This document shows positions 1 to 10,853 of a stretch of 64,000 nt of DNA, in pieces; positions within the stretch are counted from its first letter, which is position 1, and the number at the start of each line of letters is the position of its first letter. The DNA comes from Blasia pusilla (lineage: Eukaryota > Marchantiophyta > Marchantiopsida > Blasiales), in contig CM114274.1 in NCBI GenBank assembly GCA_050084515.1, forward strand, positions 25,792,001 to 25,856,000, given 5' to 3'. The position numbers were made by a program, and so were the translations under genes. The notes under the pieces are model-generated. The model was not told where the DNA came from. It did no database searches and worked only from the letters and a program-made list of their open reading frames with translations.

Positions 1-260
1 TTACCGTTTTGAGGATAATTGACTTTTCATTTTGGGAAATGGACCTTGAACTCATACACCACGTCAAGAGCCAAGGAGGTTATCGTGGAGAGAGCTTGGT
101 AGAGGGAAGAGGATATACCTCAAGGAGAGAGAGCTTGAGAGCTCATTCTCTTTTTATTGAATCTCTTGGCATGAGATGGCAGAGCTATGATCATCAGGCC
201 TTATGTATGTAACCCAAGCCTCTCATAAAGAGAGTAGATTTGGTTTGAAGACACCCAAAC
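1..260 (+). repeat. Dispersed repeat R1, 3' part
   Basis: This stretch closely resembles 22,740-23,030. Both share the 'caagagccaaggaggt' block, the GA-rich 'gagagagcttg' block and the 'taacccaagcctctcat' block. No protein is convincing in it. It looks like the end of a non-coding LTR-like repeat. A different part of the same repeat lies inverted at 34,836-35,025. Confidence 0.6.
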
Positions 261-505
261 TAATCCCAATTATGATAATCATATTTAACTAGCTACCAAA
301 GATTAAGACTTCCTCATTCGTACAAGTACCACATATAGTAGTTTGTGGATTTCATTAGCTCTTGGATAAGCTTGACTATAATTCAACGTTCAATACTCCT
401 CCTCATGATCAAGCTCATATCAATATTTCTAACAACTTAATCATTTCTAAACATCTCAAACTTATCTCTAGAAAATTCCCTTGTAAGGAAGACTTAGATT
501 GAATC
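245..505 (-). mobile_element. Remnant of a copia 3' end (LTR plus RNase H edge)
   Basis: The stretch parallels 650-890 of the neighbouring element C1: an LTR-like piece ending in 'cttcaatactcct', then the end of a copia RNase H region ('atttctaaacatctcaaacttatct'). It is a diverged second copy of the same family beside C1, either an older insertion or a local duplication. It is too short and mutated to code. Confidence 0.55.
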
Positions 506-518
506 CGAAGGACTCAAC

Positions 519-800
519 TGTGGAAAATTGCTAAAGAAGCATAACTGGTGGGAAACAAAATTTGCAATGAGAGAATGAGTGGAGGATGGTCCCCTTCTCA
601 ATTATGTAGGATATGTACAAGCAATCCTAACCCTAACCTTAACCGTAGTCTCGAGTTAGACTTATTATGATTAACTAACCCTAGTTAAGATAATCGTGCT
701 TAACTGACTAACCAAGATTAAGCTTCCTTACTTCGTGTGAGTACCAAATATAGTAGTTCAGGTGTCTCATGAGCTTGACTCTCACTCAATCTTCAATACT
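519..800 (-). repeat. 3' LTR of copia C1
   Basis: It matches 5,487-5,795 along its length. Shared blocks include 'gagaatgagtgga', 'actaaccctag' and 'gactaaccaagattaagctt'. It begins TG on the + strand. The other edge, beside the polypurine tract, has lost the expected CA. Confidence 0.8.
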
Positions 801-1300
801 CCCCCTCAAGCTCATATCGATATCTCTAACGTATAAATCATTTCTAAACATGTCAAACTTATCTTTAGACAATGCCTTTGTAAGGATGTCAGTAATTTGT
901 TGATCTGTACTTATATCCACAAGATCAATTTCTCTTGCAAGCACTTTCTCTCTGATAAAATGATAGTACACCTCAACATGCTTTGTACGAGCATGAAACA
1001 CGGGGTTATTAGCAAGCTTAATGTTACTAATATTGTCTACGTATATTACACTAGGTCCTAAGTTATTAACACCAATCTTAACAAGTAATTGATGAAGCCA
1101 CACTGCCTCACATGCTATATTGGTTGCTCCTTTGTACTCAGCCTCTGTTGAAGATAAAGCAATTGCAGGTTGCTTCTTTGAAGCCCAACTTATAGCTACG
1201 CTTCCCAAAGTAAATGAATAACCAGATGTGGAGTGTCGATCAGAGACGCTTCCTACCTAATCAACATCTTTGAATCCCTGTAATTGAAAACTCGGAGAAG
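786..1300 (-). pseudogene. Copia RNase H domain (C1)
   Basis: An open stretch of 140 codons (786-1,208) carries copia RNase H landmarks: '[19 protein letters not shown]' near its start, then 'WLHQLL' and '[16 protein letters not shown]'. In the family this domain degrades the RNA strand of the RNA-DNA hybrid. It continues upstream into the RT region through stops and a frame change, so the polyprotein is broken. Confidence 0.85.
801..813 (-). other. Polypurine tract of copia C1
   Basis: On the - strand the sequence is 'gagcttgaggggg', directly abutting the 3' LTR, where a plus-strand primer for reverse transcription is expected. Confidence 0.7.
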
Positions 1301-2330
1301 GTTCAAATTGAAGCCCGAATTGAATAGAGAATTTCACATATTGCATAATCCTCCTCATAGCATCAAGATGAGGTTTTTGAGATGCTTGCATAAACTAGCT
1401 CACTAGGCCAACAACATAGCTCAAATCTGGTTTGGTTATAGTTAGATAGATCAAATTTCCAAATATCTGCATGTACATATTAGAATCAGCAAGCAACTCT
1501 CCTTCATCCACTCTTAGCTTCACACTCTGATCCAACGGTGTAGAGATTGGCTTACAAGCCATCATACCATATTTTGAAAGCATATGAAGAGCATATTATC
1601 GTTGTAGTAACCACATGCTCTCTCCAACCTTGATAAACTCAATATCAAGGAAGTATTTGAGTTCTCCCAAGTCCTTCATATCAAATTAGGCTTGTAACTT
1701 AAGCTTGACTTGTTGTATTATTTCTTTAGTATTCCTAGTAATCAATCGTCAACATACAACACAATGAGAACCGTATGATCTTGTCCTCTTAAGAGATATA
1801 ATGAGGAGTCAGAATTGCATATCCTAAAATCCAAGTCTTATAGGACGTATGTAATCTTGCCATATCAGGCTCTTGGAGCTTGTTTGAGCCCGTATAGAGC
1901 TTTCTTCAACTTGTATATGCAAAAGGGAAACTTGGGATGCTCGTATCCAAGTGGTTGAGTCATATATACCTCCTCGTATAGATCTCCATTCAAGAAGGCA
2001 TTCTTGATGTTCATGTGATGTAATCTCCACTTTTTACTTACTACAATTGTAACCACTGTTCTTGTAGTCGTCATCTTTGCAACAGGGCTAAATGTTTCAT
2101 GATAATCAATTCCATATTGTTGTGCATAGCCCTTAGCCACCAATCTTGCTTTGCATGTATTAATTGTACCATCTTGATTGCGCTTGATTTTCTAAATCCA
2201 TTTGCAACCAATAGCTTCCTTACCTGAAAGTATATCAACAATCTCCCATGTTTGTTGATGTCTTAATGCATCAAGCTCTTCCTCCATAGCTTCAATCCAT
2301 TCGACTTTACTTACTCAACTCTTGTTCTTG
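1301..2330 (-). pseudogene. Copia reverse transcriptase domain (C1)
   Basis: The RT reads in pieces. 1,865-2,143 holds '[20 protein letters not shown]' and '[13 protein letters not shown]', both hallmark copia RT blocks. A YVDD catalytic box lies at 1,745-1,756 and is followed at once by a TGA stop. 1,395-1,583 holds the 'CKPISTPLDQSVKL' and 'NLIYLTITKPDLSY' blocks. The domain is recognisable throughout but cannot be translated as one protein. Confidence 0.85.
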
Positions 2331-3600
2331 AAGGGTAGCCCTCATATATACATGATGTGTCGCAAGGAAACCTTCATTTATGAATCTATGAACTGGATGT
2401 GTAACTCTACTTGATCTACAAAGTTGTTATTTGGAGGTAGATGCCTCTAACACTTGACTCGAGCTCTGACAAGTGTCAATAGACTGAATACGTACTCTTC
2501 CCGTCCATGGACTCACAGATTTAACTGATGAATCTAGGACCTCTCCTAATCGTGCATTAGTACTTGGGGAAGTTGAAGACAATGTCTGTTGGTTTAGAGT
2601 CATATTCTCCCCCTCAAGAGACAAGTTTAGAGGTGGAATAGGCTCAGATCGAGCATTCCATGAATTTAGCTCATCAAAGACAATATTGTGACTAATAATA
2701 AGCTGCCTAGAGGATGGAATGTAGCAGTTATATCCCTTAGTTCCATTAGCACAGCCAGTGAAGATATATCTTTCAAACTTGGGATCTAATTTCTGACGTC
2801 TTTCAGAAGGAACATGAGCATAACAAATACAGCCAAATACTTTCAAGAAGGAAAAATCATGTTTACTTCCTGTGAAGACTTCGAATGGAGTTTTATCATA
2901 AACTCATGTTGTTGGAGTTCAATCGATTAAGAGGAGTGCCTATGCTACAGCCTCTACCCAATACACCTTAGGCATGTTCTTCTTATTCAACATAGCTTGT
3001 GCCACTTCAGCAATATGTCGATTCTTCCTCTCAACCATTCCATTTTTTTGTGGAATGTAACGGCAAATCACTTCAACGTTGGATGCCATTCTGACGTAAA
3101 AAGTCATCAAATTCTGTTGAAAGATACTTTCCTCCTCCATCACAACGCAATTTCACAATGTGTTCTCCAATCTGCTTCTCTACTAGAACTCTAAATGTTT
3201 GGAACAGTGAGAATACCTATGACTTGGATTTCAGAAAGTATACCCATATATACCTAGAGAAGTCATCAATAAATGAAACAAAGTACTAGCAACCACTGAG
3301 GCTATGTTGTGATGTTGTCTACACATCATTGTGGATGAACTCCAATATCTTGGATGCTCTTCTACCTTGCTCTGGAAAAAGAAATCTAGCTTGTTTTCCA
3401 AATTGACAAGCATGACATACCTCTAACGTAGCAAGACTCGCTAATTTAGGGAGTCTTCTTACTATATTAGATGATGAAAGACTCTGTAATCTTTGAAGAT
3501 TCATATATCCAATTCTTTTATGCCACACATTTAGATCTGTGACTTGTTGGCGGGTTTGACCATACATTGTTGTTTGAATCTCTCGGCATAGAAACATCTA
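2331..3600 (-). pseudogene. Copia GAG-pre-integrase and integrase (C1)
   Basis: 3,319-3,597 contains the zinc-binding HHCC region ('WHKRIGYMNLQRLQSL', then 'CHACQFGKQAR'). 2,940-3,143 contains the end of the catalytic core with the conserved 'NGMVERKNRHIAE' block, whose Glu is the last acidic residue of the DDE triad. 2,427-2,846 is the C-terminal part ('MKVFGCICYAHVP' and 'KFERYIFTGC'). Frameshifts separate the pieces. Confidence 0.85.
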
Positions 3601-4081
3601 ACTTAAACATTCTAACAGATCTAGTTCCTGTGGCTATCGTACTCTGCTCATCCATTGTTCCACTGAAATAACCATTTGTGTTAAACTTCACTTGATAATC
3701 TTGTTCTACTACATGTCCTACACAGATCAGATTTCTTGCAATGGTAGGAACGTAGAGAATATTTCCAAGAGCACAAAGACCATTTCATGCTATTGGAACT
3801 TTACCAGTATGCGTGATATGATGTTGAGTGTCATCTCCTATGAGCACAATTGCAGGATCTTTCACCGGCTCAAAACTACTAAACCATTTAGCTTGTGAGG
3901 TCATGTGATTTGATGCACCAGAGTCAATGTACCAATCTGTTGTCAAGTATTTCTTGACCATTGCTCCCATATGATGAGTCATGACCAAGAGATGCTCCGT
4001 TTGTGAATGTTTTTGTTCTTGGTATTGCTCTTGGTGTTGTTGCTCCACATAATTTTGTTGCCCTAAGACTTCAGTTCCTAT
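3601..4081 (-). pseudogene. Copia aspartic protease (C1)
   Basis: The segment 3,785-4,048 has 'WYIDSGASNHMT', the retropepsin D-S-G-A active site with its usual flank in plant copia elements, preceded by a Gln-rich linker. The protease normally matures the Gag-Pol polyprotein. The downstream part is degraded. Confidence 0.8.
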
Positions 4082-4950
4082 ATCTGCCTTCTTTTTGAAG
4101 CAAATTTTGCATAGTGATCATTTATCCCACAGTAATTACAAGATCCAGGGACCCTCTACTGCTCACCTCGACCCCAACGGTTTCCACCATCACCACCTTG
4201 TGATTGTATCTTGTATTGGTTTGTAGTAGATTGATTGACGTTATATTGAGTGTCTCTTCCTTCATATGCTTGATATGCACCACGACCACGGAAATTTTTG
4301 CCACAACCTATGCCTCTGTTTGATCCATAACCTGGAAATAGCGCACTCTCTTGTAGACTAGAGGAGCTACCGCTGCCTACTAGGCGCATCTCTTCACTAA
4401 TTAACAATGGGACTAACTCTTGAAAGGTTGGATATTTCTCTGTCATACAGATAGAGGTCTCAAAGGACTTGTAATCCTTTGGAAGGCCTTGAAGAGTGAA
4501 CAAAATCAGATCATCATCTTCTACTGTCACTCCAATGCTATTCAACTGACCAAAAATATGTTTGATACTCAAAATATCATCATAGATGCTCTACGATCCT
4601 TTCCTTCCTTCGTTCAATTTTTGTTTCAATTGAAGCTTTTTGGCTTTTGTAGATGTCTAGAACAGCTTTTCCAATGCATCCCAGGTCTCCTTCGGAGTTT
4701 CAAGATCTTGAATGTGTCTTATCATTGGCGAACTGATCGTTATTGAAATGTAGTGGATTACTTGCTTTGCGCGTTTGTTCCAGGCGCGAACATTCAAGTT
4801 TGCTGAGTCACCTTCTGGGTTGGCCTCATCACCTGTGAGAAAATCCCATAGTTCTTGACCCATGAGAAATTTTTTCATGCGAAACTTCCAAACATTGTAA
4901 TTCTACTTATCTAGCTTCTCGTCTGTGATTGTTGTTGAAGAATACTCCAT
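4082..4950 (-). pseudogene. Copia gag with zinc knuckle (C1)
   Basis: The start ATG is at 4,950 (reading M-E-Y-S-S). An early stop interrupts 'LDK*NYNVWKFRMKKFLM'. Downstream 'QELWDFLTGDEA', 'QVIHYISITISSPMIRHIQD' and 'FETSICMTEKYPTFQELVP' are typical copia gag. A Gly/Arg-rich tail (4,156-4,330) leads into a knuckle near 4,085-4,140 that has C-x2-C and His but lacks the last Cys. The matching part of C2 (33,813 onward) confirms the frame. Confidence 0.85.
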
Positions 4951-5474
4951 TACGAACGATTTCACTCTCAAAGACGTAATTTCATGCTCTCTACTGCTCC
5001 AATTGAAGCATAGATCACTCCTATATAGAAATCAACTTGAAATTTGCCAAAATTGACCAACTATATGAAAGAACTAGTCAAAATTGGCCTGTAGAAAGCA
5101 AACTACATAACTTTTCTTCACTATTTGCACTTTCCTACACTAAAATTGCTACTGCATGAGCTCATAATGTCAGAATGGAGCGATTTTGGATAGATTGAAA
5201 AGCTCTCGACGAGCTCTACAAGACACCTAGAATAAGCTTTCGGCGTTAATTTGGGTCCGCAAGGCATATTCTAGCCGATGCGGACCCAGATGGCTAAATC
5301 TATCGGGAAAGCCTTGAAAAATGCCTCCAAAGTTTTATCACCGTCAAAGCTCCACATGAAATGTACACCCAATAAGCTCTGAACAAAATGTCCTTCTCCC
5401 AAACTGAAATTGTGCCTTCTCTTGCCTTTCTTCTCTCCTCAAACATCAAGAATTTCAATTGATATTCTCCCATC

Positions 5475-5486
5475 GCTATGATACCA
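5475..5486 (-). other. Primer binding site of copia C1
   Basis: The - strand reads TGGTATCATAGC directly after the 5' LTR. It is one base from TGGTATCAGAGC, the complement of initiator tRNA-Met used by many plant LTR elements. Confidence 0.8.
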
Positions 5487-5795
5487 TGAGGAAAACTGCT
5501 AAAGAAGCGTAGCTGGTGGGAAATGGCTCTCACACTCATACACCATCATGGAGAACAAAATTTGCAATGAGAGAATGAGTGGAAGATAGTCCCCGTCTCA
5601 ATTATATAGGGTATGTACAAGCAACCCTAACCTTAACCATAATCTCGAGTTAGACTAACTATGATTAACTAACCCTAGCTAAAATAATCACGCTTAACTG
5701 ACTAACCAAGATTAAGCTTCCCTACTTCGTGTGAGTACCAAATGTAGCAGTTCATGTGTCTCATGAGCTTAACTGTAACCCAATCTTCAATATCA
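5487..5795 (-). repeat. 5' LTR of copia C1
   Basis: It is a TG...CA-bounded block of 309 bp ending exactly at the primer binding site. It pairs with the 3' LTR at 519-800. On the - strand it starts TGATATTGAAG and ends beside TGGTATCA. Confidence 0.85.
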
Positions 5796-5929
5796 ACCAA
5801 TTGTGCGATCTGTAGGTAGCCAAGAAGTGGTCGAGCACTAATTTGGATTGAGTCTTCCTCCCCAATTGCATAGCATCTCCCTAGGAAGCCTCTTCTCCAA
5901 TCCTTTACCAATCTCTCCTAGTCACTCAC

Positions 5930-6695
5930 CAAAACTAGAGCGCCTTGGTTAATTCCTCAAGGGGCGTTCCTTAGTTCAAACCTAAAATATGACCAAACAT
6001 GCATCATGGTTAATTCTTGGTTCAAAGGCTTGAGCGGATAGAGAGGGAGAGTGTCGCCTCCCTATAGGTACTTCTAGGTTTCTATTGGAGAACCCCACCT
6101 TTCCCATTGTCCCCCTTGGGCCCTTGATTTTGACCCTCAACCCAAATGTGGTTTAATTTACTACTTGTGAACCAACATTTGAGTGGTTATCATTCAAAAT
6201 GGATTGGCAAAAGCCTCTTGCCGCTTACGCAACTCTCAGCTCATCAAATACATTATGGAGCTCTAACCATGGCTAGCGCCCATCTTTACTAGCGATGCAT
6301 GGCTAGCATCCATCTTGACTCCATGTTTGGCGTCTCATGGTTTTCTTGCCGCCCTACGTTTCATGATTGGTCTCATGTCGTCTCGCCCATCTTGACTACT
6401 CACATGTTCCTTGCATCTCGCCCTTGACTTGCTGCTTGGCTCAAAGATCTCAAACCTTGCTTGCCTTGGCTTTTTCCCCACAAGTAGCTTTGTCCATTTC
6501 TCTCCTAAGGGTAGTCACAAGACATTTTCGCGTCTCGTTTAACGTTAGTCCCTCGGCTAGTTTAGTCGCCTTTCCTAGTCTCACAACTAGCTAGTCTAGG
6601 TTGCAAATTTGGTGGATCACACCAAGGTCTTTTCTCCTTTGACCCCCAATCATGATTTGCTTACCGGGTCCCCACTTATACACGCTTCATAGAGT
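5930..6695 (-). repeat. Dispersed repeat R2 (old LTR-like), inverted copy
   Basis: The segment is the inverse of 23,740-24,480, sharing the 'ctagctagtctaggtt' and 'ggtggatca' blocks and the 'acttctaggtt' / 'ggagaaccc' blocks. Its 'gggcccttgattttgaccctcaaccc' region resembles the 1-kb LTR family (for example 19,915-19,940), so R2 may be a diverged relative of those LTRs. No coding region is supported. Confidence 0.55.
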
Positions 6696-6699
6696 TACC

Positions 6700-7335
6700 T
6701 ATTCGCGATGCCAAACTAAATAGAGAACTTCAAAAACCATATAATATTCCTCATAGCATAAAGTTGAGGTTTTCTAGGGGCTTGCATAAATTCGTTCACT
6801 CTGCTAAATTTGTAGCTCAAGTTTGGCCTAACTATTTTTAGATAAATCAAAATTTCAACCATACACTTGTATATATTAGAATCTAAAAAAAAAAATCATC
6901 TACTCTCAATTTTAGATTTTCATTGAATGGCATAGAGATTGACTTACAATCAATCCATCATATCTTATTTTGAAAGCATATGAATACCACATTATGATAA
7001 GAGTCATCATATGCTCTCACCAACCTTGAAAAACTCAACATCAAGGAACTATTTATTTTTTCCTGAGTCCTTCATCTCAAATTCTACCTCTAGTTTTAGG
7101 TTGACTTGTTGTATTATAACCTCCCAATAATCAAAAGATCATCAACATACAATACAATAATAATCGCCTGACCTTGTCTTCTCACGATATATAACAAAAA
7201 ATTAAAATCACATACTCTAAAACTAAGCTCTTGCAACATACATGTAATTTTTCCATGCCAAGGTTTATACATCGCTTTCGATTAAGCTTATATAAAGATT
7301 TCTTTAACTTGCATAAATAGAACAAGAGCGGCGCC
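6700..7335 (-). pseudogene. Copia C3 fragment: RT domain
   Basis: This matches C1 from about 1,340 to 1,930. It has a YVDD box at 7,139-7,150 and the same 'ccttgaaaaactcaacatcaaggaa' region. It is the 3'-most surviving piece of the old copia C3, whose other parts lie at 10,650-10,853, 21,660-22,290, 23,340-23,720 and 24,670-25,095. Gypsy B abuts it at about 7,338. RNase H and the 3' LTR are missing. Confidence 0.75.
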
Positions 7336-7339
7336 AGAT

Positions 7340-8330
7340 ACACCTGTTCCTTAGGAGTTAAATGAGTTGTTTTGCATTTAGTATGCATGATTTGGGTATG
7401 GTGAAGGGTCCAGGGATTCGCATTGAGTTGCCGAGTTACACGTCGATGTTTTGACGACCCTACAAGTACATTGACATGGAGAGGGCTCTGATTCAAAGTA
7501 GGAGCCAGAACTTGGTTGGAGCAAGAATAGTGGAGATGTCACATGGAGAGTTTGCATCTGCCACTATCATGCCTGCCAAGAAGGATGTGCATGGTAACTG
7601 GACGAAAATGCGAATGTGTGGAGATTATCGACATATCAATCGGAACACAAAGTCCGATAGGTATACCATGCCCACCCGTGAGGAGATCTTTGATGCTATT
7701 GGGCATGCAAAGGTCTTTAGTTTGTTAGATCTTCGAGCTGGATACCATCAACTGCCTATCAGATTGGAGGACAGTTAGAAGACGGTATTTTAGGGCATCG
7801 ATCCTCATGGGAAGGATTGTTTGTACCAGTGGCGATTCTTACCATTTGGGTTAAAGAATGCCCCGTCTAAGTTTCACAAGGTCATGGATAGGATCTTGGC
7901 AAGTCTGGGTTTTGCTAGGTGTTATATTGATGACATCGTAGTCTTTAGTGCCACGGTTGAGGAGCATGAGTGACATCTGGAGGAGGTGTTTCGACGATTG
8001 CAGTTACATGGGTTGCAGCTACATTCATGCAAGTGCAAGTTTTTCTACGACCAGATTGAGTACCTCGTCATACGATAAACCCAGGGGGCCTTCGTGTGCA
8101 GCAGATGAAGGTAGAGGCTATTTCACGCATTCCATGCCCTACACATGTGAGTCAAGTTTGTGCATTCATGGGATTGGCGAACTTCTATCGACGGTAAGTC
8201 GAGGGTTTCAGTTCGATTGCGAAGCCATTGACCTTGCTAACCAAGGTGGATCACGAGTGGCACTACAGGGATGAGCAAGTGAGAGCATTTCAGCTGCTCA
8301 AGGATAGATTGACATCCGCGCCCATATTGA
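7340..8330 (+). pseudogene. Gypsy reverse transcriptase (element B)
   Basis: 'MERALIQSRSQNL' begins the conserved RT entry at 7,476. 'MPAKKDVHGNWTKMRMCGDY', 'PTREEIFDAIGHAKVFSLLD' and 'LRAGYHQLPIRLED' follow. The catalytic box at about 7,922-7,936 reads Y-I-D-D, intact, unlike element A. Stops include TAG after 'RLEDS' and a TGA where element A has CGA (7,970). The thumb and connection region follow in other frames (7,948-8,300). Confidence 0.88.
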
Positions 8331-8790
8331 GGAGACCGCTCAGGGGGGGCGTCCTTTCTAGTTGCATACCGATTGGAGCATGTTGGGGCTTGGAGTCGTG
8401 CTCACCTAGCATGACGATGATGGTAGAGAGTTTGTGATGGCTTATGCTAGTCGCTCGAACAACGTTGCAGAGGCAAAGTATAGCTTGTATGAGGGTGAGT
8501 GATTGGCTGCGGTGTGGGCTGTCGCATATTTTAGGTGTATCTATTCGGCTCCATTAGCCACTTAAGTGGTTGATGGAGTCCGACAAGCTTATAGGGAAGC
8601 TTGCGAGGTGGGCTCTTTGGTTGCAAGAGTATGACTTCCACGTGGTGCATAGACCTAGGATGCTCAACCAGGATGCAGATGGTTTGAGTCATAACCCATG
8701 CCCGAGTTAGTGAGATATGACTAGAGCTCGTTGGCATGGTGAGAGTGATGAGGAGTTGATACCAGAATGGCACGCATGGAACCCTATTTG
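8331..8790 (+). pseudogene. Gypsy RNase H (element B)
   Basis: Translating the three + frames gives pieces matching element A's RNase H: the 'TDWSMLGLG' region, 'MAYASRSNNVAEAKYS', 'WLMESDKL', then 'HRPRMLNQDADGLS'. A CAG codon of A is TAG in B near 8,408. The segment near 8,540 has lost the bases that encode 'FTLITDHQ' in A. Confidence 0.8.
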
Positions 8791-10044
8791 GGCTCGTTGG
8801 CTATGGAGAGCCACATTGCTGAGACTTCGATGGCGAGGTCTGAAGGAGAGTCCTTAGATCCAGAGGCCGGTGAGGAGACAACAGGTGGCCGAGATATTCA
8901 CGACGATGGAGTAGTCTTGGAGTACCTGCATACTAGCAGCGTCACGAGCACAATGGCTGCTAGAGAGCGGGATCAGATCCTACAACGTGTCAGACAATTC
9001 TGGTGGGAGGGGACACATGTGTTGCGCATTTGGGAGGATGGTAGAGTATGTGTAGTGCCTCATCCTTCATAGAGAGCACGTTTGATGCGTCATGCCCACG
9101 AGGAGTTGGATCATTTTGGAGTGAAGTGGACATACAGCTTGCTCCAGATGTAGTATCGGTGGCGAGGCATGCAGACTGACGTTCAGCAGTTTGTTGCCAG
9201 GTGCATGGTGTGTGATCAGGTCCAAGCATCGTTCAATGCTCCATCTTCACAGTTGCATCCACTTCCGATCATGGATTTAGGTTATAGATGGAGTTTGGAT
9301 TTTGGAGGACCTTTACCTTTGACGGAGTACCATAGTCGTTATGTGTTGGTAATGGTCGACACTTCTCAAAGTGGATAGAGTTGGTTGTATTGCCTGAAAA
9401 AGCAAGTGAGGGAGTAGTGTATGCCTTCCTAGATCGAGTGTTGAGTCATTACGGCACACCAGTTGAGGTGTTGACAAACCAGGGTACAGATTTTCGAGGG
9501 GAATTTCAGGCCTTGTGTGATTAGGTTCTGATCCACCACCGCACCACTTCACGAGATCATCATAAGGCGGATGGACTAGCGGAGAGGGTTGTGCAGAGGG
9601 TGAAGACAGGATTACCCAAGTATGGCTTGCAGAAAGATTACCTAGAAGATTGAGACCTTCAATTGCCGTGGTTAGCGATGGGATATAGATTCAACAGGTA
9701 GGCATCCTTAGCGTCTTTCTCACCGTACTTGCTACTTTATGGCCGAGAGCCGGATTTACCTGCGGCCATTCGTTGAGATGTTGGTGAGGTGTTAAATGTT
9801 GATGACTCTGTTATATGGATGCGAGCATCTTCTTAGAGGGTTGAGTTGTTTTGGAGAATGATGCCCATGGCATTTAAGAACTTGGCGATTGCGTAGCATC
9901 GGGATACGTTGAGGTATGCGACTATTCGGGGAGGTAGTTATCGATCTACTATTCAGAGGTTTCATCATGGAGACTAAGTCTACTTGCAGCAGATGGCACC
10001 CACGACTTTGGATGTGACTGCAAGACAAACTATCTTGGGAGAAC
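8791..10044 (+). pseudogene. Gypsy integrase (element B)
   Basis: The HHCC zinc-binding region lies around 9,085-9,215 ('RHAHEELDHFGVK', then 'CMVCDQV'). The catalytic core follows with 'YRWSLDFGGPLPL' and a second acidic region near 9,470-9,500 where element A has 'DQGTEF'. Around 9,570-9,600 'ADGLAERVVQ' supplies the conserved Glu. Stops and one-base shifts split the domain. A CAG codon in A is TAG in B at 9,070. Confidence 0.82.
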
Positions 10045-10329
10045 GTGAGGTTTTGCCATCTGATATCCTCTTATTGGAGAGACGCGATGGTTTGGAAGGA
10101 CCATATGCGTAACTGTGCGTCATGTCACCTTCTTAACATTGATGATACATTTGATCCGAGCTTAGCACTAGTTCCTACAAGTTTACGATGTATGTTGTGT
10201 GGTTTTGCCCGTGATGCAACCACTATGCTAGTCTATGATGAGTGTTTGAGAGGGTGGCATATGGCATGTCTGACGCCACCTCTCACTAGGGTTCCTCAAG
10301 GACGATGGATGTGTCTCACATGTACATAG
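10045..10329 (+). pseudogene. C-terminal PHD finger of element B
   Basis: This 94-codon open segment ends the polyprotein. It shows a near-complete C4HC3 PHD signature: 'RCMLCG' (C1, C2), 'VYDEC' (C3 changed to Tyr, C4 present), 'GWHMACLTPPL' (His, C5) and 'GRWMCLTCT' (C6, C7), then a stop. PHD fingers generally bind histone H3 tails. Element A has the same domain with the third Cys intact. Its place after integrase and just before the polypurine tract makes it part of pol, not a captured neighbour. Confidence 0.85.
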
Positions 10330-10495
10330 GGTAGGTAGTTCTAGATTCTGACTTGTGTCTGTGACATGGATGACAAGAAGGCGACTAACGATGGGGCCAT
10401 ATGAGCACCTAGTCTTTTTGCTCTTAGCGTCAGAGAGATATATATCATGGTAGGTGGGGATAAATGGCTATCTAGAGTTAGAGGGACCTAACCAC

Positions 10496-10509
10496 CAGCT
10501 AGGGGGGCG
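10496..10509 (+). other. Polypurine tract of element B
   Basis: 'cagctaggggggcg' follows the end of pol. The same core occurs inverted in element A at 11,611-11,625. Confidence 0.65.
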
Positions 10510-10645
10510 ATTTAAGATATTTTGGTATTCCTCGTCTCGTTGTTTGGATGCCAGAAGTTAGCATGGGATCATTCGTATTTGTGTGTGTATGTGTTGAGAG
10601 ACAACAATATATGTTGTGTAGCGATGTGTATGCGCACGAAAATAT
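10510..10645 (+). repeat. Short LTR-like end of element B
   Basis: It starts 'gatttaagatattttggta' and ends 'tgcgcacgaaaatatc', so its ends are imperfect inverted repeats (gatatttt / aaaatatc). It resembles 23,066-23,216. Its last 35 bases are the inverse of the start of the 138-bp repeats of element A. It may be all or part of the LTR. Confidence 0.5.
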
Positions 10646-10649
10646 CAAC

Positions 10650-10853
10650 CAACACCCAAGTTTGTTGATGTCTTAATGTAGCAAGGTCTTCCTTTATCCT
10701 CTCAATTCACTTCACCTTACATGCAAACTCTTCAAAATAATTTGATTCCCGTTCTTCAAGGATTTAGTGATAAATATCATATATGCATGATATGTTGCAA
10801 GGAATTCTTCATTTTTGTATCTATGATGATCATTATGAACAAGGTGTGTGACT
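10650..10853 (-). pseudogene. Copia C3 fragment between gypsy B and A
   Basis: The segment matches C1 from about 2,235 to 2,410 ('gtttgttgatgtcttaatg', 'atgatatgttgcaagga'). Continuity is good: the copia sequence stops at 10,853, where element A begins, and resumes at about 21,660, where element A ends. Confidence 0.7.

Larger units (their letters stand above)
519..5795 (-). mobile_element. Ty1/copia LTR retrotransposon C1, nearly full length, inactive
   Basis: Reading on the - strand: 5' LTR (5,487-5,795), PBS (5,475-5,486), gag, protease, integrase, reverse transcriptase, RNase H, polypurine tract (801-813) and 3' LTR (519-800). The order protease-integrase-RT-RNase H defines the copia superfamily. 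All reading frames are interrupted by stops and small indels, so it is not autonomous. The two LTRs clearly match but differ by many substitutions, and the 5' LTR carries a short extra segment near 5,525-5,550. Target duplications were not identified. Confidence 0.9.
7338..10645 (+). mobile_element. Ty3/gypsy element B, 5'-truncated, with C-terminal PHD finger
   Basis: The element starts abruptly just upstream of RT inside copia C3 and runs through RT, RNase H, integrase, a PHD finger, a polypurine tract (10,496-10,509) and a short LTR-like end. Gag, protease and any methyltransferase are absent. It is closely related to element A over the shared part. Many stops and frameshifts interrupt it. 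B and A lie head to head (B +, A -). Confidence 0.85.
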